Assembly: GCA_029339505.1 (NCBI GenBank)
Contig: JAQISU010001235.1
Span: 34,757,315 to 34,821,314 of the forward strand
DNA: 64,000 nt
Direction: 5' to 3'
Origin: Unio delphinus
Taxonomy: Eukaryota; Mollusca; Bivalvia; Unionida; Unionidae
A program made the translations under genes and the position numbers. This document shows positions 1 through 12,389 of this stretch, piece by piece (within the stretch, counting starts at the first letter, position 1; each line of letters begins with the position of its first letter). Below the pieces are notes generated by a model. It ran no database searches and was not told where the DNA came from. It saw nothing but the letters and a program-made list of their open reading frames with translations.

Positions 1-804
1 TAATACGGATCATTTCGCAACCTGAGAGCTGATACACATGACCATATAAACATAAAATTATTATCTTTTAATAGCGGATGGTACAAACTGATATCAAAGA
101 AATAATGCATGTCACTTTTAGAATATAACTTTTAAGACAAATTGATGCAAACAGTTAACTTACAAACTCAAGGAAATTTTTTTAATGAATAATATAAAAC
201 GAATAAATGCAACAAAAAATAGTAAATTTATATCAAGGAATAACACAGTATATGCGACTGAGATAATACATTTGCCATCTGAGACTTGCTCTCGTTTCTA
301 TGAAGCTGAATCTCTCTTTGTACCATTAATGTCCATGTCCCTCAATATCCAGACACCCGTCCCTTGGAAAGATTATAACGAGAAATAATTGTTATTTCCC
401 AGAGTTTACTTCCTGGCTTCAAATACAATCTTTGATTTCGCAAGGGAAGTTACTTTAAACCTTTATTATGGGAAACACACACCCCTCTTTTAGCTTAGCC
501 AATCATGATTAGCGTTATTTAACCACCCAAAAAATTAACACGTCCAAATGGTACAACTTATCTTTGGATTGTCTCCACGTTGTCGTTTCCCCGCTACTTA
601 CCCCCACCCCCAATTCACACCGCCTCTCCTTCGGTCTGACCATTATCCCAAACCAGTGTTAATGTTTTGATGCCGATCCATATACAAACACAAACTATGA
701 AATACTTGTGAATTTCTTCAAAAGGTTACTGTTGACCGTTTAACCGCAACGAAACCGCAGTCACTTCTAAGCTGTCAAATATCATTTTGCCATGGTTTTT
801 TCTA
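1..804. other. No gene seen
   Basis: AT-rich sequence with only a short open frame (67 codons at 185-388) that has no recognisable domain, no splice context I can support and no repeat structure. I see nothing else here. Confidence 0.5.
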
Positions 805-1203
805 TCACCTCGAGTTTTCAGCTGAAACATCAAGAACACGTGTTTTTGGTACAGGAAGACCATGCTGAATAATGATCTCGCATGTAAACTGCCCCTGTGT
901 AGTAGTTGCTTGTTGAGCGTCTGCGGTATCAGCGAGAAACGACAGATTTGACGTGGTTCCCGACTGCATAAACGATAACATACGTGATTCTGTAGTCAGT
1001 GAAAGGAATATCACAGGCATCCACAATGTTACTGTTTCTAATACAATTTTACCATCAGCGGCACCTTCACCAGACCAAACTGTATCGTCGAAGTTGTTCT
1101 TACGTGTTAATGTGACTGTGCGTTTAGATCCATAAATAACAATGCGAACATCTCTACAAAACCCAAATATGTGAATGAGGGGAATTGCAAACGAAAGTCG
1201 CAA
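805..1203 (-). pseudogene. Capsid-like protein fragment of a virus-like DNA element (decayed)
   Basis: A 132-codon minus-strand open frame with a hydrophobic start (IPLIHIFGFC), then TVTLTRK and KIVLETVTLWMP, giving alternating beta-strand-like segments. The pattern reminds me of an uncharacterised family carried by Polinton/adintovirus-like elements in invertebrate genomes; I cannot name it with certainty. It lies downstream, on the same strand, of a basic fragment (about 2,020-2,125) and a PolB-like fragment (3,937-4,281), which makes one decayed element plausible. The frame is closed by stops on both sides and the flanking minus-strand sequence is full of stops. It could also be an unrelated decayed gene. 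Confidence 0.35.
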
Positions 1204-2019
1204 TGATTTCGACGAAGTTATCCTCGACGCTGAACAAATCCACCATTAAAAGTGACATTAACGACTAACACTACAACTTGTTCATCTACATCAGTGTGAT
1301 TTCGGTCGCCTAAATTGTACACCGTTGGTGATCCGCATTATCAAAAGTATCTTTGACAAATATCATTGTTTGCCTAGCTGCTCTTGAGTAATGATCGCTG
1401 AATCTGCCGCGTCCAGGAATTGTTATTTCTACGTCGATGTTTTTCAAGACTTGATTCTATTTCCTTACCAACAATGGAATACCGAGCACTGTCAACACCA
1501 TGATTCCGTTGTTAACAACTCCAGCTGTGGTATTGGCAGGATAGTTTTTATCATCGGTCTGTATAAGTCTTTCCTCGATTTCCAAGAATGCTTCACATCA
1601 AAGGAAAAACATAGACATGTGCAGTTGCAATTCTATTTTTAATTGATAGCGGTCTCTGACCGGGCATGCATAATACTGAAAATCTCTTTTCCTTTGATCC
1701 ACCAACACAGGCGTTCCGAGTAAAATCCAAGATATATTTGAACTGGGCCATTGTTTATACATTATTCATCTTCGCTAATACCTTTGCTTGAAGGCTTGCC
1801 GTCCAAATCTGCTTCTCATTGCCAGATGTGCATTCACTAAATCTTACAATCGTTACTTTGTGACATCATGAATAATGTTACCAATTTCATCCGGCTTTAT
1901 CTCTATTGCTGGTAGTGCAACTGGAGCCTTTGGTGCTCGAGTAACTAATCGCTGTAATCCATCTCGAATCGATTAAACCTACTGCCGTAAAAAATCATCC
2001 GATATACAGATGTTTTTTG

Positions 2020-2125
2020 ATTATCGACGACTCGCATTACAACTTGTTTAGCGATTGGTAAAGCGTGCGACGCCAACGCCTTGAGTATTTTTGGTGCGCC
2101 TATAAATTATCCACGAACAACATCA
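2020..2125 (-). pseudogene. Basic/hydrophobic core-like fragment of the same virus-like element
   Basis: On the minus strand a short open stretch reads GAPKILKALASHALPIAKQV followed by a basic segment, then breaks up. An Ala/Lys-rich, membrane- or DNA-binding-like piece of this type is expected of a small core or minor capsid protein. The call rests on composition and on its position between the capsid-like and PolB-like fragments; it is too short to assign alone. Confidence 0.25.
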
Positions 2126-2433
2126 CCAAGGCTGTCACAGAATTAGGCAGAAAAATAACTTGGGTATGCCTTAGAACTTTTGACTGATTTTCGTTGTACA
2201 TGTATCTAGGGTGAATAAGTGTTTTTCCAGGTAAGCGACGGGATTAACATGTATCTCGCCTAAAATTACTTGCGACGAGGGACATTATAATCATAATATG
2301 CACAGGTATTTTACCCTGAATATTACTCGCTCTCCAACGGATTTATAAAAGATCAATTTTTAACCGACACACTGGTAGCTTGGGATATTTTCGATGAGTG
2401 TACGCTCTCGATTGTGTTCTTCAACCATAGGGG

Positions 2434-3377
2434 TGAGTGTTATATTTATATTTAATTTTTTATAATTTGATATGCGAAGTTTATTGAGCTTGTAATGTCA
2501 TATCGTGTAATGATTCATTTATTACAACGCAGATTTGAAACGTTGTGAACTTTGAATTACATGTTGCTATTAAAATTTGTTTAATGTCTTAGCATATATC
2601 TATAGATATTTCAGTACCCATTATTATTACTAGTTTGATTTTATTGTAGCTGACGAGTAGAGCTGACACAAGAATATGTCTATATGTATGTACGTATGTC
2701 TGTACATGTGGTGGAGCCACGAATGTAGACGTAGCTAATTCAAGGGTGATGTATGCTGTTTGTACGTGTGTATACGTATGACTGTACATGTGGTGGATCC
2801 ATGAAGGGTGCGAGCGGCCGATAGAAGAGTGGGCCAACCAAAGGACTTGTTGAAACTGTGCGGTTTATCAGTTTATGAATCGTACGACTGTATAAAGGTC
2901 AAGAAGCATATGTTTGTTCCAGTTGTTGTTTCAATTGGGTACATTTTCATTTACATGAGATTATTTTGAATCTTACTTGTATTCCAGGAGATATATTTGA
3001 ATCCCACTTACAGTGCAGAACATTATTTGAAACATATATGAATACCTAGTGACTGTTTGAATCTTAATCGTCGTAGTCCATACAGGAGATTGTGTGAATA
3101 TCTTACAGTGCATACTATTATTTGAAATGTATATGAAATGTAAGAGGTTTCTTGAATCTGTATTTCAGATTGATATCATATGTTTTGTTTATTTTCAATG
3201 TGTGAAGGTTTGTATAGAGTAATTGGATCGACAGCTTTTTGAGAGCGTGAGAGAATCATTTTATTTATACTACATAAATTTTTCTCTGTTCATTAATTTC
3301 ATAAATTTTCATCTTTCACACATCGTGTTTGTGTTATTCATTTAATCCAAAACCCACTCTGTTTCTATTCTACAACA
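2434..3377 (+). mobile_element. Probable solo LTR (944 bp), TG...CA, with 5-bp target duplication
   Basis: The segment starts TGAGTG and ends ACAACA. It is flanked by AGGGG (2,429-2,433) and AGGGC (3,378-3,382), a 5-bp target duplication with one mismatch. A TATA-like TGTATAAAGG lies near 2,890, about the middle, as expected for a U3/R boundary. U3 holds an imperfect duplication around GTACATGTGGTGGA (2,667-2,733 and 2,757-2,803), and the downstream part holds an approximate 94-bp duplication (2,989-3,048 versus 3,083-3,139). No coding sequence is present, so this looks like a recombined solo LTR. It separates the virus-like remnants on either side. Confidence 0.5.
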
Positions 3378-3936
3378 AGGGCCAGTTCAGTAATGTCACG
3401 AAACTGGTTTTCTCGCGATAACAACACGCACGTGTTTTACAGGTCCATTTATGTCAGTTGTAAGGTTAATATTTTTCACCTCAAATATCAACATCGTCCA
3501 GATCCTTGTCGACAAGAGTAAAACGAATATATCTCAATCGATTTCATATGATATGAAAGATGCAAGGGTTACGCGGCAGTAATGGATATCATATTACCTG
3601 GTTCCAAGGTTGGTGAAAACCCAAACATTATATACCCTAGACAACATCACCTGTCATCTCAGACCTGCTTTCATAACTATCACAGAGAGCTTCATATGTT
3701 AAACTAACCTGCGTTGCTGAGGTAAGTTTTACAATGCCAGACGCAATATGATACCCCACACGTAAAATTTGATTATCATCTTAAATGTTGTCACGACAAC
3801 CTAAAATTGATTTTATTGACGACCGCGCCTTGTCATCCGCGTATGGTACTGAATCGATTGAAATGATAGAACTGAGTGGGGGCTTATATAAACGTATAGA
3901 AATCTTGGAGTCTTTGCCAATCACCAATATGGTTCC

Positions 3937-4281
3937 TCATCGAATCTTTTTATTGATTGATTCTAACTCGCACACACCAGCAGAAAGTCCGGGAGTATTC
4001 CATCTGGAGCCATTCTGAAACCACGAAGGTATTGTTTTCAGGACCACCAGAAGGTGAATTCTGGTTTCAATGATGAGATTGTGGTCACTGAGGTGACGCT
4101 CTGGCTTGTACTTGCACAAGAAATAACAATGTTCCAACACATGAATGAATCTGGTTTCTGTCCTAATATACACCTTCGGTGGATAATTGTTGTGTGCATC
4201 ATGTAAATGTTCAGGCTGGTATAGGTCAACTTCAAAGAAGTATCCGTGATCAAAAATTATTATAAGAACGAAATTTAGCAA
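3937..4281 (-). pseudogene. Protein-primed DNA polymerase B-like fragment (Polinton/adintovirus type), broken
   Basis: This minus-strand open frame has the stretch GYFFEVDLYQPEHLHD followed by HNNYP (4,180-4,251), a close match in pattern to a conserved segment of the type-B DNA polymerases of Polinton/Maverick and adintovirus-like elements (family knowledge). The match fades after about 35 residues, so a frameshift or rearrangement follows; overlapping minus-strand frames (4,038-4,253) are the same DNA in another register. No exonuclease or palm catalytic motif is visible. It lies upstream on the same strand as the core-like and capsid-like fragments, with a solo LTR between them. Non-functional remnant. 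Confidence 0.45.
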
Positions 4282-5309
4282 GCGCTTTGTACTGAGCGTA
4301 ACAGCGACTGCTTGTGCTGAAGATTAAATTAACAACCCCATGAAACCCTCGACGCGCACATACATGATATTGCATGTTTTATGGTGAGCCTGATTCTATA
4401 CAAAAACGTCAGTAATTTCCCACTGTAACGTAAATATTGAATATCATTAACGCCCTGTGCTATCATGTTCTTTATCTACTTTATGACATAGGCTATTTTT
4501 CGATAACTACATTTTGCTTAAAATGTTTATTAATTCAAAACTCGTCAGTTTGTTTATGATTTACAAAAAAAAAATGTCTGTAGAGTGAATCTTAGACAAA
4601 TTTCTAGCAAATACATGAGATATTTCATTAACAGCAGATGATAATTCACTTTCATACTTAATGTAAAACAGCATTTGGAATATCTGCCCTTCTTACATTG
4701 TCTAATGTAAAACTTTAAATAAATAAAAAAGAAGAACGGTTTCATCTAAGTCATGGAAGATAGCTACTCCACGAACCCATTATGCATATCTTTAGCATTT
4801 TCTTTATTTCTTTGGCGTTTTTTTTTTTTTCTTTTTCCGAAAAAATATAACGCTTTATTTTGATCATTCCTAATTTCAGGCGACTTGTAAGTATTTGTGT
4901 GAGGATTGAAGTTTCTTGACGATAATACTTGAAAATTGCCTCCTTCATTGCAGAATGTATTTTATTATGACTTTTTCCGACTTTTTGAGACAATTAATGG
5001 GTTGATTCATAATTCGCATTTAATACTCTTTCCACGTCAAGAAGATCATTATTAATGTAAACATGTTATTCTTAAATCTGAGTTTAGGACATTGGAATTC
5101 ACCCCCGAAAAACCTGGCCGACTTGATGTTTACTATGTTTTTATTATAATTTGAGTAACAAATTTTATCTTGTTGACAACTTGGAATCTTCTAGAAATGA
5201 ACCTTAGATCATCATCCTGATTCTATTTTTGTGTTTCCTTCAGCTTTTTTATAACGCTGTTTACATGATAAATTACTTATTCTTGTATTATCATCTTTAT
5301 CAGAATGAT
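4282..5309. other. No gene seen
   Basis: AT-rich sequence with homopolymer runs (poly-A at 4,564 and poly-T at 4,820) and only short open frames without domains. Confidence 0.5.
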
Positions 5310-5752
5310 TCCTACTTTTGTGTTCAGTATTTGATCTGGGTGGACATATTTATTCAAATTATTATTCATTGGAAATGCAGAGCGCTCAAATACAATTATG
5401 GACAGAAACATTAATTTGGAATTATAGTGAATTCAGATTTTGATTTTATTATTGTGATACATCAACATATTCTTAGCACATCGTCACACGTCAGGCTACT
5501 TGCACATTAGAACATTCGAGCTTATAGGCACACCCACACTTTCAAATATTAGAACTCATTTGGAATACCATCGGAATTAAGTTGGAACTTTATCCATTTT
5601 GACTTGTAATAAAAATTTGAATACTATTTCGGAATTATTTCAAAATATTGTGAGTTCTTTATAAATTTTCACATTGGTTTCTAATAAACTATTTGTTGAA
5701 TTTTACGAAACTTGTTGGTTTTCGCCCTTTTCTATTACTTAGTTTAAGACCA
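5310..5752 (+). mobile_element. LTR 3' fragment (same family as 16,970-17,336)
   Basis: The stretch 5,560-5,752 aligns by eye, almost base for base in places, with 17,150-17,336: ACTTGTAATA, then AAATTTT, then AACTATTTGTTGAATTTTA, then TGTTGGTTTT, CTATTACTTAGTTTAAGACC. The upstream part (GGACATATTTATTCAAATTATTATTCATTGG) also pairs with 16,987-17,025. It lacks the E-box array found in the other copy. No pol sequence joins it directly, so it is a solo or truncated LTR. Confidence 0.5.
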
Positions 5753-7011
5753 TCAACCCTTTGTGATTATGTTATTCTGATCAGCTTTACATTCTGCAAA
5801 TTTAAGTTCGTTTGAAGTGGACTCCCCAATATCTCTACCCATCGGCGTCACCGATGTTCGTAATAATGTAAAATCTATGTTTAAAAATGTCTTCTATTGC
5901 AAAATGTCTCCGTTCAAAAATAAATATAACAATGTTTGACGTATGTTCCGGTACTTATACCGTACTTAGTAGATTTCTTTACAATTTTTTTTTTTTAATT
6001 TCGGTTAGATGAGACACTGCTAGCTCTGACGGCTAAAACAGTTTAGTACCAGGACATTAAGTTCTTCTTTTCATTTGACAGGTTTGTAAGTTTCGCAGTT
6101 TGTAACATTTGCATGACATACGGTTCATTGTCAATCTGCCAATTTGTCACTTGGCATGGGATCTGCGAGTACTGCTGTTTTTAAACTCGTCGGATTGACT
6201 ATAGCTGTCATCGATCAGACATATATTGATCATGATTTTGATAGGGTACATATCTGCTACAGTCCATGGTAGGGTTAATTCATTCTTGCTTTTGGCAAGG
6301 AGAGCTGTTTGATGTATTGCCCTGATTGGATGATACTTTCTCGTCTGAGGACTACCCATAACTGCATTCATTGTCCGCTCAATGACAGGCATCAATAATG
6401 TTTGGTTAGCACAAACGTACATTGGCGTGTTTTGCATATTGTGTCTGGACATGTATGTTGTATACATGTATAGACGTTGTATTCATTTATGGCATTTACA
6501 TATGAATGTATTCTATGCTTGAGAAAAATGCGTGTCTTCATTTAGCGATAAAAAGATGACGTGCGTTATATTACCAGCATGATATAGGTCATTTCAGTTT
6601 TTATATTCGCATTGCACATCACTTATAATTTACATATTAATTGTAAATTTTCCATAATAAGTCCCACAGTTGAAAAGATTGTTAATACAGCCGTTATTTT
6701 TCTTCTACAACTATTTGGTCTTTAGCTTTGTATCACAAAAATTATAACGAAATCACACAGAGGTATGACATGACGAAATCTATTCAATATTATCATTTTC
6801 AGGATCATTACAAATAGGAAACATGAACGATTTTAATAACATCACTACGAATCCCTGGTAATGTTAATTTTCCACAAAACAAGCATATGAAGCAATCTCC
6901 ATGCTAAACCAGCAAACAATGGAATAACACACTCATCTTTTCACTGAACGTGAACAATTTAAATCAAGACAGTGTTTTTGTTGTTTTTAAAAGAAATAAA
7001 GTAATAATCAT
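5753..7011. other. No gene seen
   Basis: AT-rich spacer. A 106-codon minus-strand frame (6,147-6,467) shows no domain, repeat or splice context that I recognise. Confidence 0.45.
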
Positions 7012-7226
7012 TATTGTTGTTCTTGTTCTTGTTGTTTCTTTCATAATGGTTTAGAAAGAACCCGGGAAAACCCGTTAAAAAACCATTGTCCCCACGAGAA
7101 GCTACTGACAAGCTTTCTTATATACCGGCATGGGCCGAACTCGAGAATCGAACTCACGCAGACAGAGGTGAGATGACAGTGATCTGTAACGGTGAGCGCT
7201 TAAGACCAACCGACCAATATGCCCCC
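7012..7226 (-). mobile_element. SINE family 1 (tRNA-Leu-like head), internally deleted copy
   Basis: Minus-strand copy of the SINE that is fuller at 10,006-10,263. The tRNA-like head with the GAGGTGAGATGACAGTG block is at 7,166-7,226, followed by the middle part (CCCACGAGAAGC, ACCCGGGAAAACC in plus orientation). The TTGTTGTTCTTG tail (about 7,014-7,037) follows without the usual GGGTTTAACGCC block, so the 3' core is deleted. Confidence 0.75.
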
Positions 7227-8249
7227 CCTGACTTTCCGTGTTAGTGAGATCTCGTTTGCACTATGGTGTTGTCTGTACACGTGCATTTGATCCCATTATT
7301 ATGGTTTTGTATATCGAGCTGGGTTATCAGCTTTTTATATTAGGTTTAACCTGAGGCAACTATATAATAAACCTAAATATGATTAAATACGTTCTCATGG
7401 TGTGTACATTCATATTTATAAAAAAAATATACAATATTGATTCCACTTCCATCAATTGAGTTTATAACATCTATATTTAATTTTGATTCAATATTCGCTC
7501 TTGAAGGTATCTTCCAAAAATTCCTTTATCTTATTGTTTCCATGAAACAATTCCTTATATTTGCTTTTATCTCATTTAATTTTGGTTTTGAAAACGTTTC
7601 CGCAATTTGCCCCCAAAATTAGACCGTACGCGTTTTTCTTATTATTGAGCTTGACTTGTAGCTTGCAATGCGTTAATTTGTGTTGCTTCCTTGTATCTAT
7701 TTGATAAAGCCTTGTTGTCATCATCAAGAGAACAATGCTTGTCTCAAATTTAGTGTATGTCTTTGTTATCCAATCCAGTAAAAGGAACAAAAAATTGAGT
7801 TTCGATGGATGTATTTCAGCCGATCATAATAAGACTGGGTCAATTAAATACGCGAAATTACAAAATGTACTGTAACTCAAAGTTTTCTGTAATGTTATTC
7901 ACGATAGTATTGTCTATATTTATTTCAACAAGCAACGATTATTTGTTTGTTTTGTTATCAAATACTTCATTAGTAATAACATCTTCAGGTGCAACGATTA
8001 TATAGAGGAGTTATTGATCTGTTTCCTCTTCTATACTGTGAAATACTTCATACAAGATGGCATGTTTTGCTTGGTTCTGATTAATCGTATACAAAGTGCT
8101 TTCATTAAAGTATGAAATCTAAGTAATAGGATCATTTACAAATTTAGGTCTCCTTTACCTTTTAATCTGTCCAACATCAAAATTGATTATTTGCATTATA
8201 AAACCGTGATATATAAAACCAAGTCGGATTTGTTTCCATAGCCATTCAG
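7227..8249. other. No gene seen
   Basis: AT-rich spacer. Short frames at 7,437-7,622 and 7,805-8,005 are hydrophobic by composition only (T-rich DNA) and have no supporting context. Confidence 0.45.
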
Positions 8250-9797
8250 TTGTAAAACAGTTGCTAAGGTTCTATATAGTTGTATCATTAAGCTATAAAA
8301 AAAATTTAAGGTTCTATATAGCTGTATCATTAAGCTATAAAAAAAATTTAAGGTTCTATATAGTTGTATCATTAAGCTATAAAACAGTTGTTAAGGCTCT
8401 ATATAGTTGTATCATTAAGCTATAAAACAGTTGTTAAGATTCTATATAGTTGTATCATTAAGCTATAAAAAATAAGGTTCTATATAGTTGTATCATTAAG
8501 CTGTAAAACAGTTGTTAAGGTTCAATATAGTTGTATCATTAAGCTATAAAAAAGTTGTTAAGGTTCTATAGCTGTATCATCAAGCTGTAAAACAGTTGTT
8601 AAGGTTCAATATAGCTGTATTATTAAGCTGTAAAACAGTTGTTAAGGTTCTACATAGTTGTATCATTAAGCTGTTAAACAGATGTTAAGGTTCAATATAG
8701 CTGTATTATTAAGCTGTAAAACAGTTGTTAAGGTTCTATATAGCTGTATCATTAAGCTATAAAACAGTTGTTAAGGTTCTATATAGCTGTATCATTAAGC
8801 TGTAAAACAGTTGTTAAGGTTCTATATAGCTGTATCATTAAGCTATAAAACAGTTGTTAAGGTTCTATATAGCTGTATCATTAAGCTGTAAAACAATTGT
8901 TAAGGTTCTATATAGCTGTATCATCAAGCTGTAAAACAATTGTTAAGGTTCTATATAGCTGTATCATCAAGCTGTTAAACAGATGTTAAGGTTCAATATA
9001 GCTGTATTATTAAGCTGTAAAACAGTTGTTAAGGTTCTATATAGTTGTATCATTAAGCTGTAAAACAGTTGTTAAGGTTCTATATAGATGTATCATTAAG
9101 CTGTAAAACAGTTGTTAAGGTTCTATATAGTTGTATCATTAAGCTGTAAAACAGATGTTAAGGTTCTATATAGTTGTATCATTAAGCTGTAAAACAGTTG
9201 TTAAGGTTCTATATAGTTGTATCATTAAGCTGTAAAACAGTTGTTAAGGTTCTATATAGTTGTATCATTAAGCTGTAAAACAGATGTTAAGGTTCTATAT
9301 AGTTGTATCATTAAGCTGTAAAACAGTTGTTAAGGTTCTATATAGTTGTATCATTAAGCTATAAAACAGTTGTTAAAGTTCTATATAGTTGTATCATTAA
9401 GCTGTAAAACAGTTGTTAAGGTTCTATATAGCTGTATCATCAAGCTGTAAAACAGTTGTTAAGGTTCTATATAGTTGTATCATTAAGCTGTAAAACAGTT
9501 GTCAAGGTTCTATATAGTTGTATCATTAAGCTGTAAAACAGATGTTAAGGTTCTATATAATTGTATCATTAAGCTGTAAAACAGTTGTCAAGGTTCTATA
9601 TAGTTGTATCATTAAGCTATAAAACAGTTGTCAAGGTTCTATATAGTTGTATCATTAAGCTATAAAACAGTTGTCAAGGTTCTATATAGTTGTATCATTA
9701 AGCTATAAAACAGTTGTTAAGATTCTATATAGTTGTATCATTAAGCTGTAAAACAGTTGTTAAAGTTCTATATAGTTGTATCATTAAGTTGTAACAC
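8250..9797 (+). repeat. 43-bp minisatellite, about 36 copies
   Basis: Unit of 43 bp built on TTAAGGTTCTATATAG, TTGTATCATTAAGC and TGTAAAACAG. Variants alternate (AGTTG/AGCTG, AAGCTAT/AAGCTGT, CAGTTG/CAGATG), and two early copies have a poly-A run in place of CAGTTG. Each unit contains a small inverted repeat CTGT-AAA-ACAG. There are no variable spacers, so it is a minisatellite and not a CRISPR array. Confidence 0.95.
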
Positions 9798-9942
9798 ATT
9801 TTCAGTCTTTTTTGTTTCTTCAATCAATTGTATATTTTTTTAAAATCACTATCGATCTTGCCTTTTACGTACATCAATAACTTCTTCAAAAATTTGATTG
9901 AAAATTAATTTTTATTATTTATTCTCCACTTGTACCCCACTA

Positions 9943-12245
9943 TTTAATGATATTGATATTACACTAATGCTACTCATTACTACTGGTATAGCTATTACAG
10001 TTATGAGGTGTCCCGAGTGGCCGAGTGGTCTAAAGCGCTCTCCGTTATGGATCACTGCCATCTCACCTCTGTCTGCGTGGGTTCGAGTCTAAGATTCGGC
10101 TAATGTAGTTATGTGAGAAAGCTTGCCGCTAGCTTCTCCTGGGTCGGTGGTTCTTTCCGTGGGTTTTCCCGGGTTCTTCCTTCACCAATAATACTGGACG
10201 TCATGTATAGCCTATCGTGTGCTGAAAATAGGCGTTAAACCCTACAACAACAACGACAACATAACAGTTATGCTACTCATTACTGGTATTGACATTATTG
10301 TTACACTGCTCATAATTACTGGTATTGACACTACAGCCATACCACTCATTATTATTGGTATTGATATTACAGTTACACTACTCATTATTACTGTTTTTTT
10401 ATATTACAGTTATACTGCTCATTACTACTGGCATTGATATTGCAATTAAACTACTTATTATTACTGGCGTTGATATTCCAGTTATGCTACTCATTACTGT
10501 TACTGATATTACAGTTATGTGGCTCATTATTACTGGAATTGCTATTATAGTTATTTTGCTCATTATTACATGCATTGATATTACAGTTATACTACTCATT
10601 ATTATTGGTATTGATATTACAGTTATACTAATTATTGTTGGTATTGATATTACAGTTATACTACATATTATTATTGGCATTGATATTACACTTATACCAC
10701 TCATTATTAGTGGTATTGATATTACAGTTCTACTACTCATTATTATTGGTATTGATATTACACTTATACTACTGTATTGATATTACACTTATACTACTCA
10801 TTATTATTCGTATTGATATTACAGTTGTACTACTCATTATTATTGGTATTGATATTACAATACTCATTATTATTGGCATTGATATTACAGTGTACCACTT
10901 ATTATTATTCGTATCGATATTACAGTGTACCACATCATTATTATTGGTATTGATATTACACTTATACTACTCATTATACAACAGTTATACAACCTATTAT
11001 TATTGGCATTGATATTACAGGTATACTACTCATTATTATTGGTATTGATATTACACTTATACTACTCATAATTATTGGCATTGATATTACAGTGTACCAC
11101 TCATTATTATTGGTATTGATATTACAGTGTACCACTCATTATTATTGGTATTGCTATTACAGTGTACCACATCATTATTATTGGTATTGATATTACACTT
11201 GTACTACTGTATTGATATTACACTTATACTACTAATCTTTTTTTGGTATTGATATTACAATGTACCACTCATTATTACTGGTATTGATATTACAGTGTAC
11301 TACTCATCATTATTGGTATTGATATTACACTTACACTACTCATTATTATTGGTATTGATATTACAGTTCTACTACTCATTGTTATTGGTATTGATATTAC
11401 ACTTATATTACTCATTATTATTGGTATTGATATTACACTTATACTAATCATTATTATTGGCATTGATATTACAGTGTACCACTCATTATTATTGGTATTG
11501 ATATTACAGTGTACCACATCATTATTATTGGCATTGATATTACACTTATACTACTCATCATTATTGGTATTGATATTACACTTATACTACTGATTCTTAT
11601 TGGTATTGATACTGCATTTATACTACTGATTGTTATTGGTATTGATACTGCATTTATACCACTCATTGTTATTGGTATTGATATTACACTTATACTGCTC
11701 ATTATTATTGGTATTGATCTTACACTTATACTACTGATTATTATTGGTATTGATACTGTATTTATACCACTCATTGTTATTGGTATTAATATTACAGTTA
11801 TACTACTCATTGTTATTGGTATTGATATTACACTTATACTACTCATTATTATTCGTATTGATATTACAGTTGTACTACTCATTATTATTGGTATTGATTG
11901 TACACTTATACTAGTCATTAGTATTGTTATTGATATTACAGTGTACCACATCATTATTATTGGTATTGATATTACACTTATACTACTGTATTGATATTAC
12001 ACTTATACTACTCATTATTATTGGCATTGAGATTACAGTGTACCACTCATTATTATTGGTATTGATATTACAGTGTACCACATCATTATTATTGGTATTG
12101 ATATTACACTTATACTACTGTATTGATATTACACTTATACTGCTCATTATTATTGGTATTGATATTACAGTGTACCACATCATTATTATTGGTATTGATA
12201 TTACACTTATACTACTGTATTGATATTACACTTATACTACTCATT
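9943..12245 (+). repeat. 36-bp minisatellite, about 57 units, interrupted by a SINE
   Basis: Unit of 36 bp, of the form ATTGATATTACA, CTTATACTACTC, ATTATTATTGGT, with frequent shortened units (TACTGTATTGATATTAC, GTGTACCAC). Because 36 is a multiple of three, open frames run through it on both strands and give repetitive hydrophobic translations; these are by-products. A SINE (10,006-10,263) splits the array near its left end. Confidence 0.95.
10006..10263 (+). mobile_element. SINE family 1, full-length copy with 9-bp target duplication
   Basis: The head resembles tRNA-Leu: A-box-like TGGCCGAGTGGTCTAA and B-box-like GGGTTCGAGTCT, spaced as for pol III promoters. A body with GCTTCTCCTGGG and GGTTTTCCCGGGTTC follows, then a 3' part GGCGTTAAACCC and a CAACAACAACGACAAC tail. 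The direct repeat ACAGTTATG flanks it (9,997-10,005 and 10,264-10,272). Removing the SINE plus one copy restores a regular 36-bp repeat unit. Not a functional tRNA gene: the acceptor stem does not close. Other copies: 7,012, 25,379, 56,692, 61,812 and possibly 32,225. Confidence 0.9.
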
Positions 12246-12389
12246 CCCCAAGTTCAAAGTATGTGGTTACTTAAAATATTAACTTAGTACCCTTTTTAAA
12301 GAAAAAGAAGTAAATAAATGATTTCCTCATTTTCATAACATTGCTGAAACTTTGAAATAGCCAAGGGATCAATGGACTATTACAAAGTG

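Noticed and set aside
8250..9797. Regularly spaced repeats suggesting a CRISPR array
   Set aside because: Units are contiguous 43-bp copies with point variants and no unique spacers, in eukaryotic DNA; it is a minisatellite.
10006..10090. Functional tRNA-Leu gene
   Set aside because: A- and B-box-like sequences are present, but the acceptor stem does not close, and the same head occurs in several dispersed copies with a shared body and tail: SINE.
10219..12223. Long hydrophobic open frames (repeated ITVILLIIIGID-type) resembling membrane proteins
   Set aside because: They are translations of a 36-bp minisatellite and are open on both strands because the period is a multiple of three.
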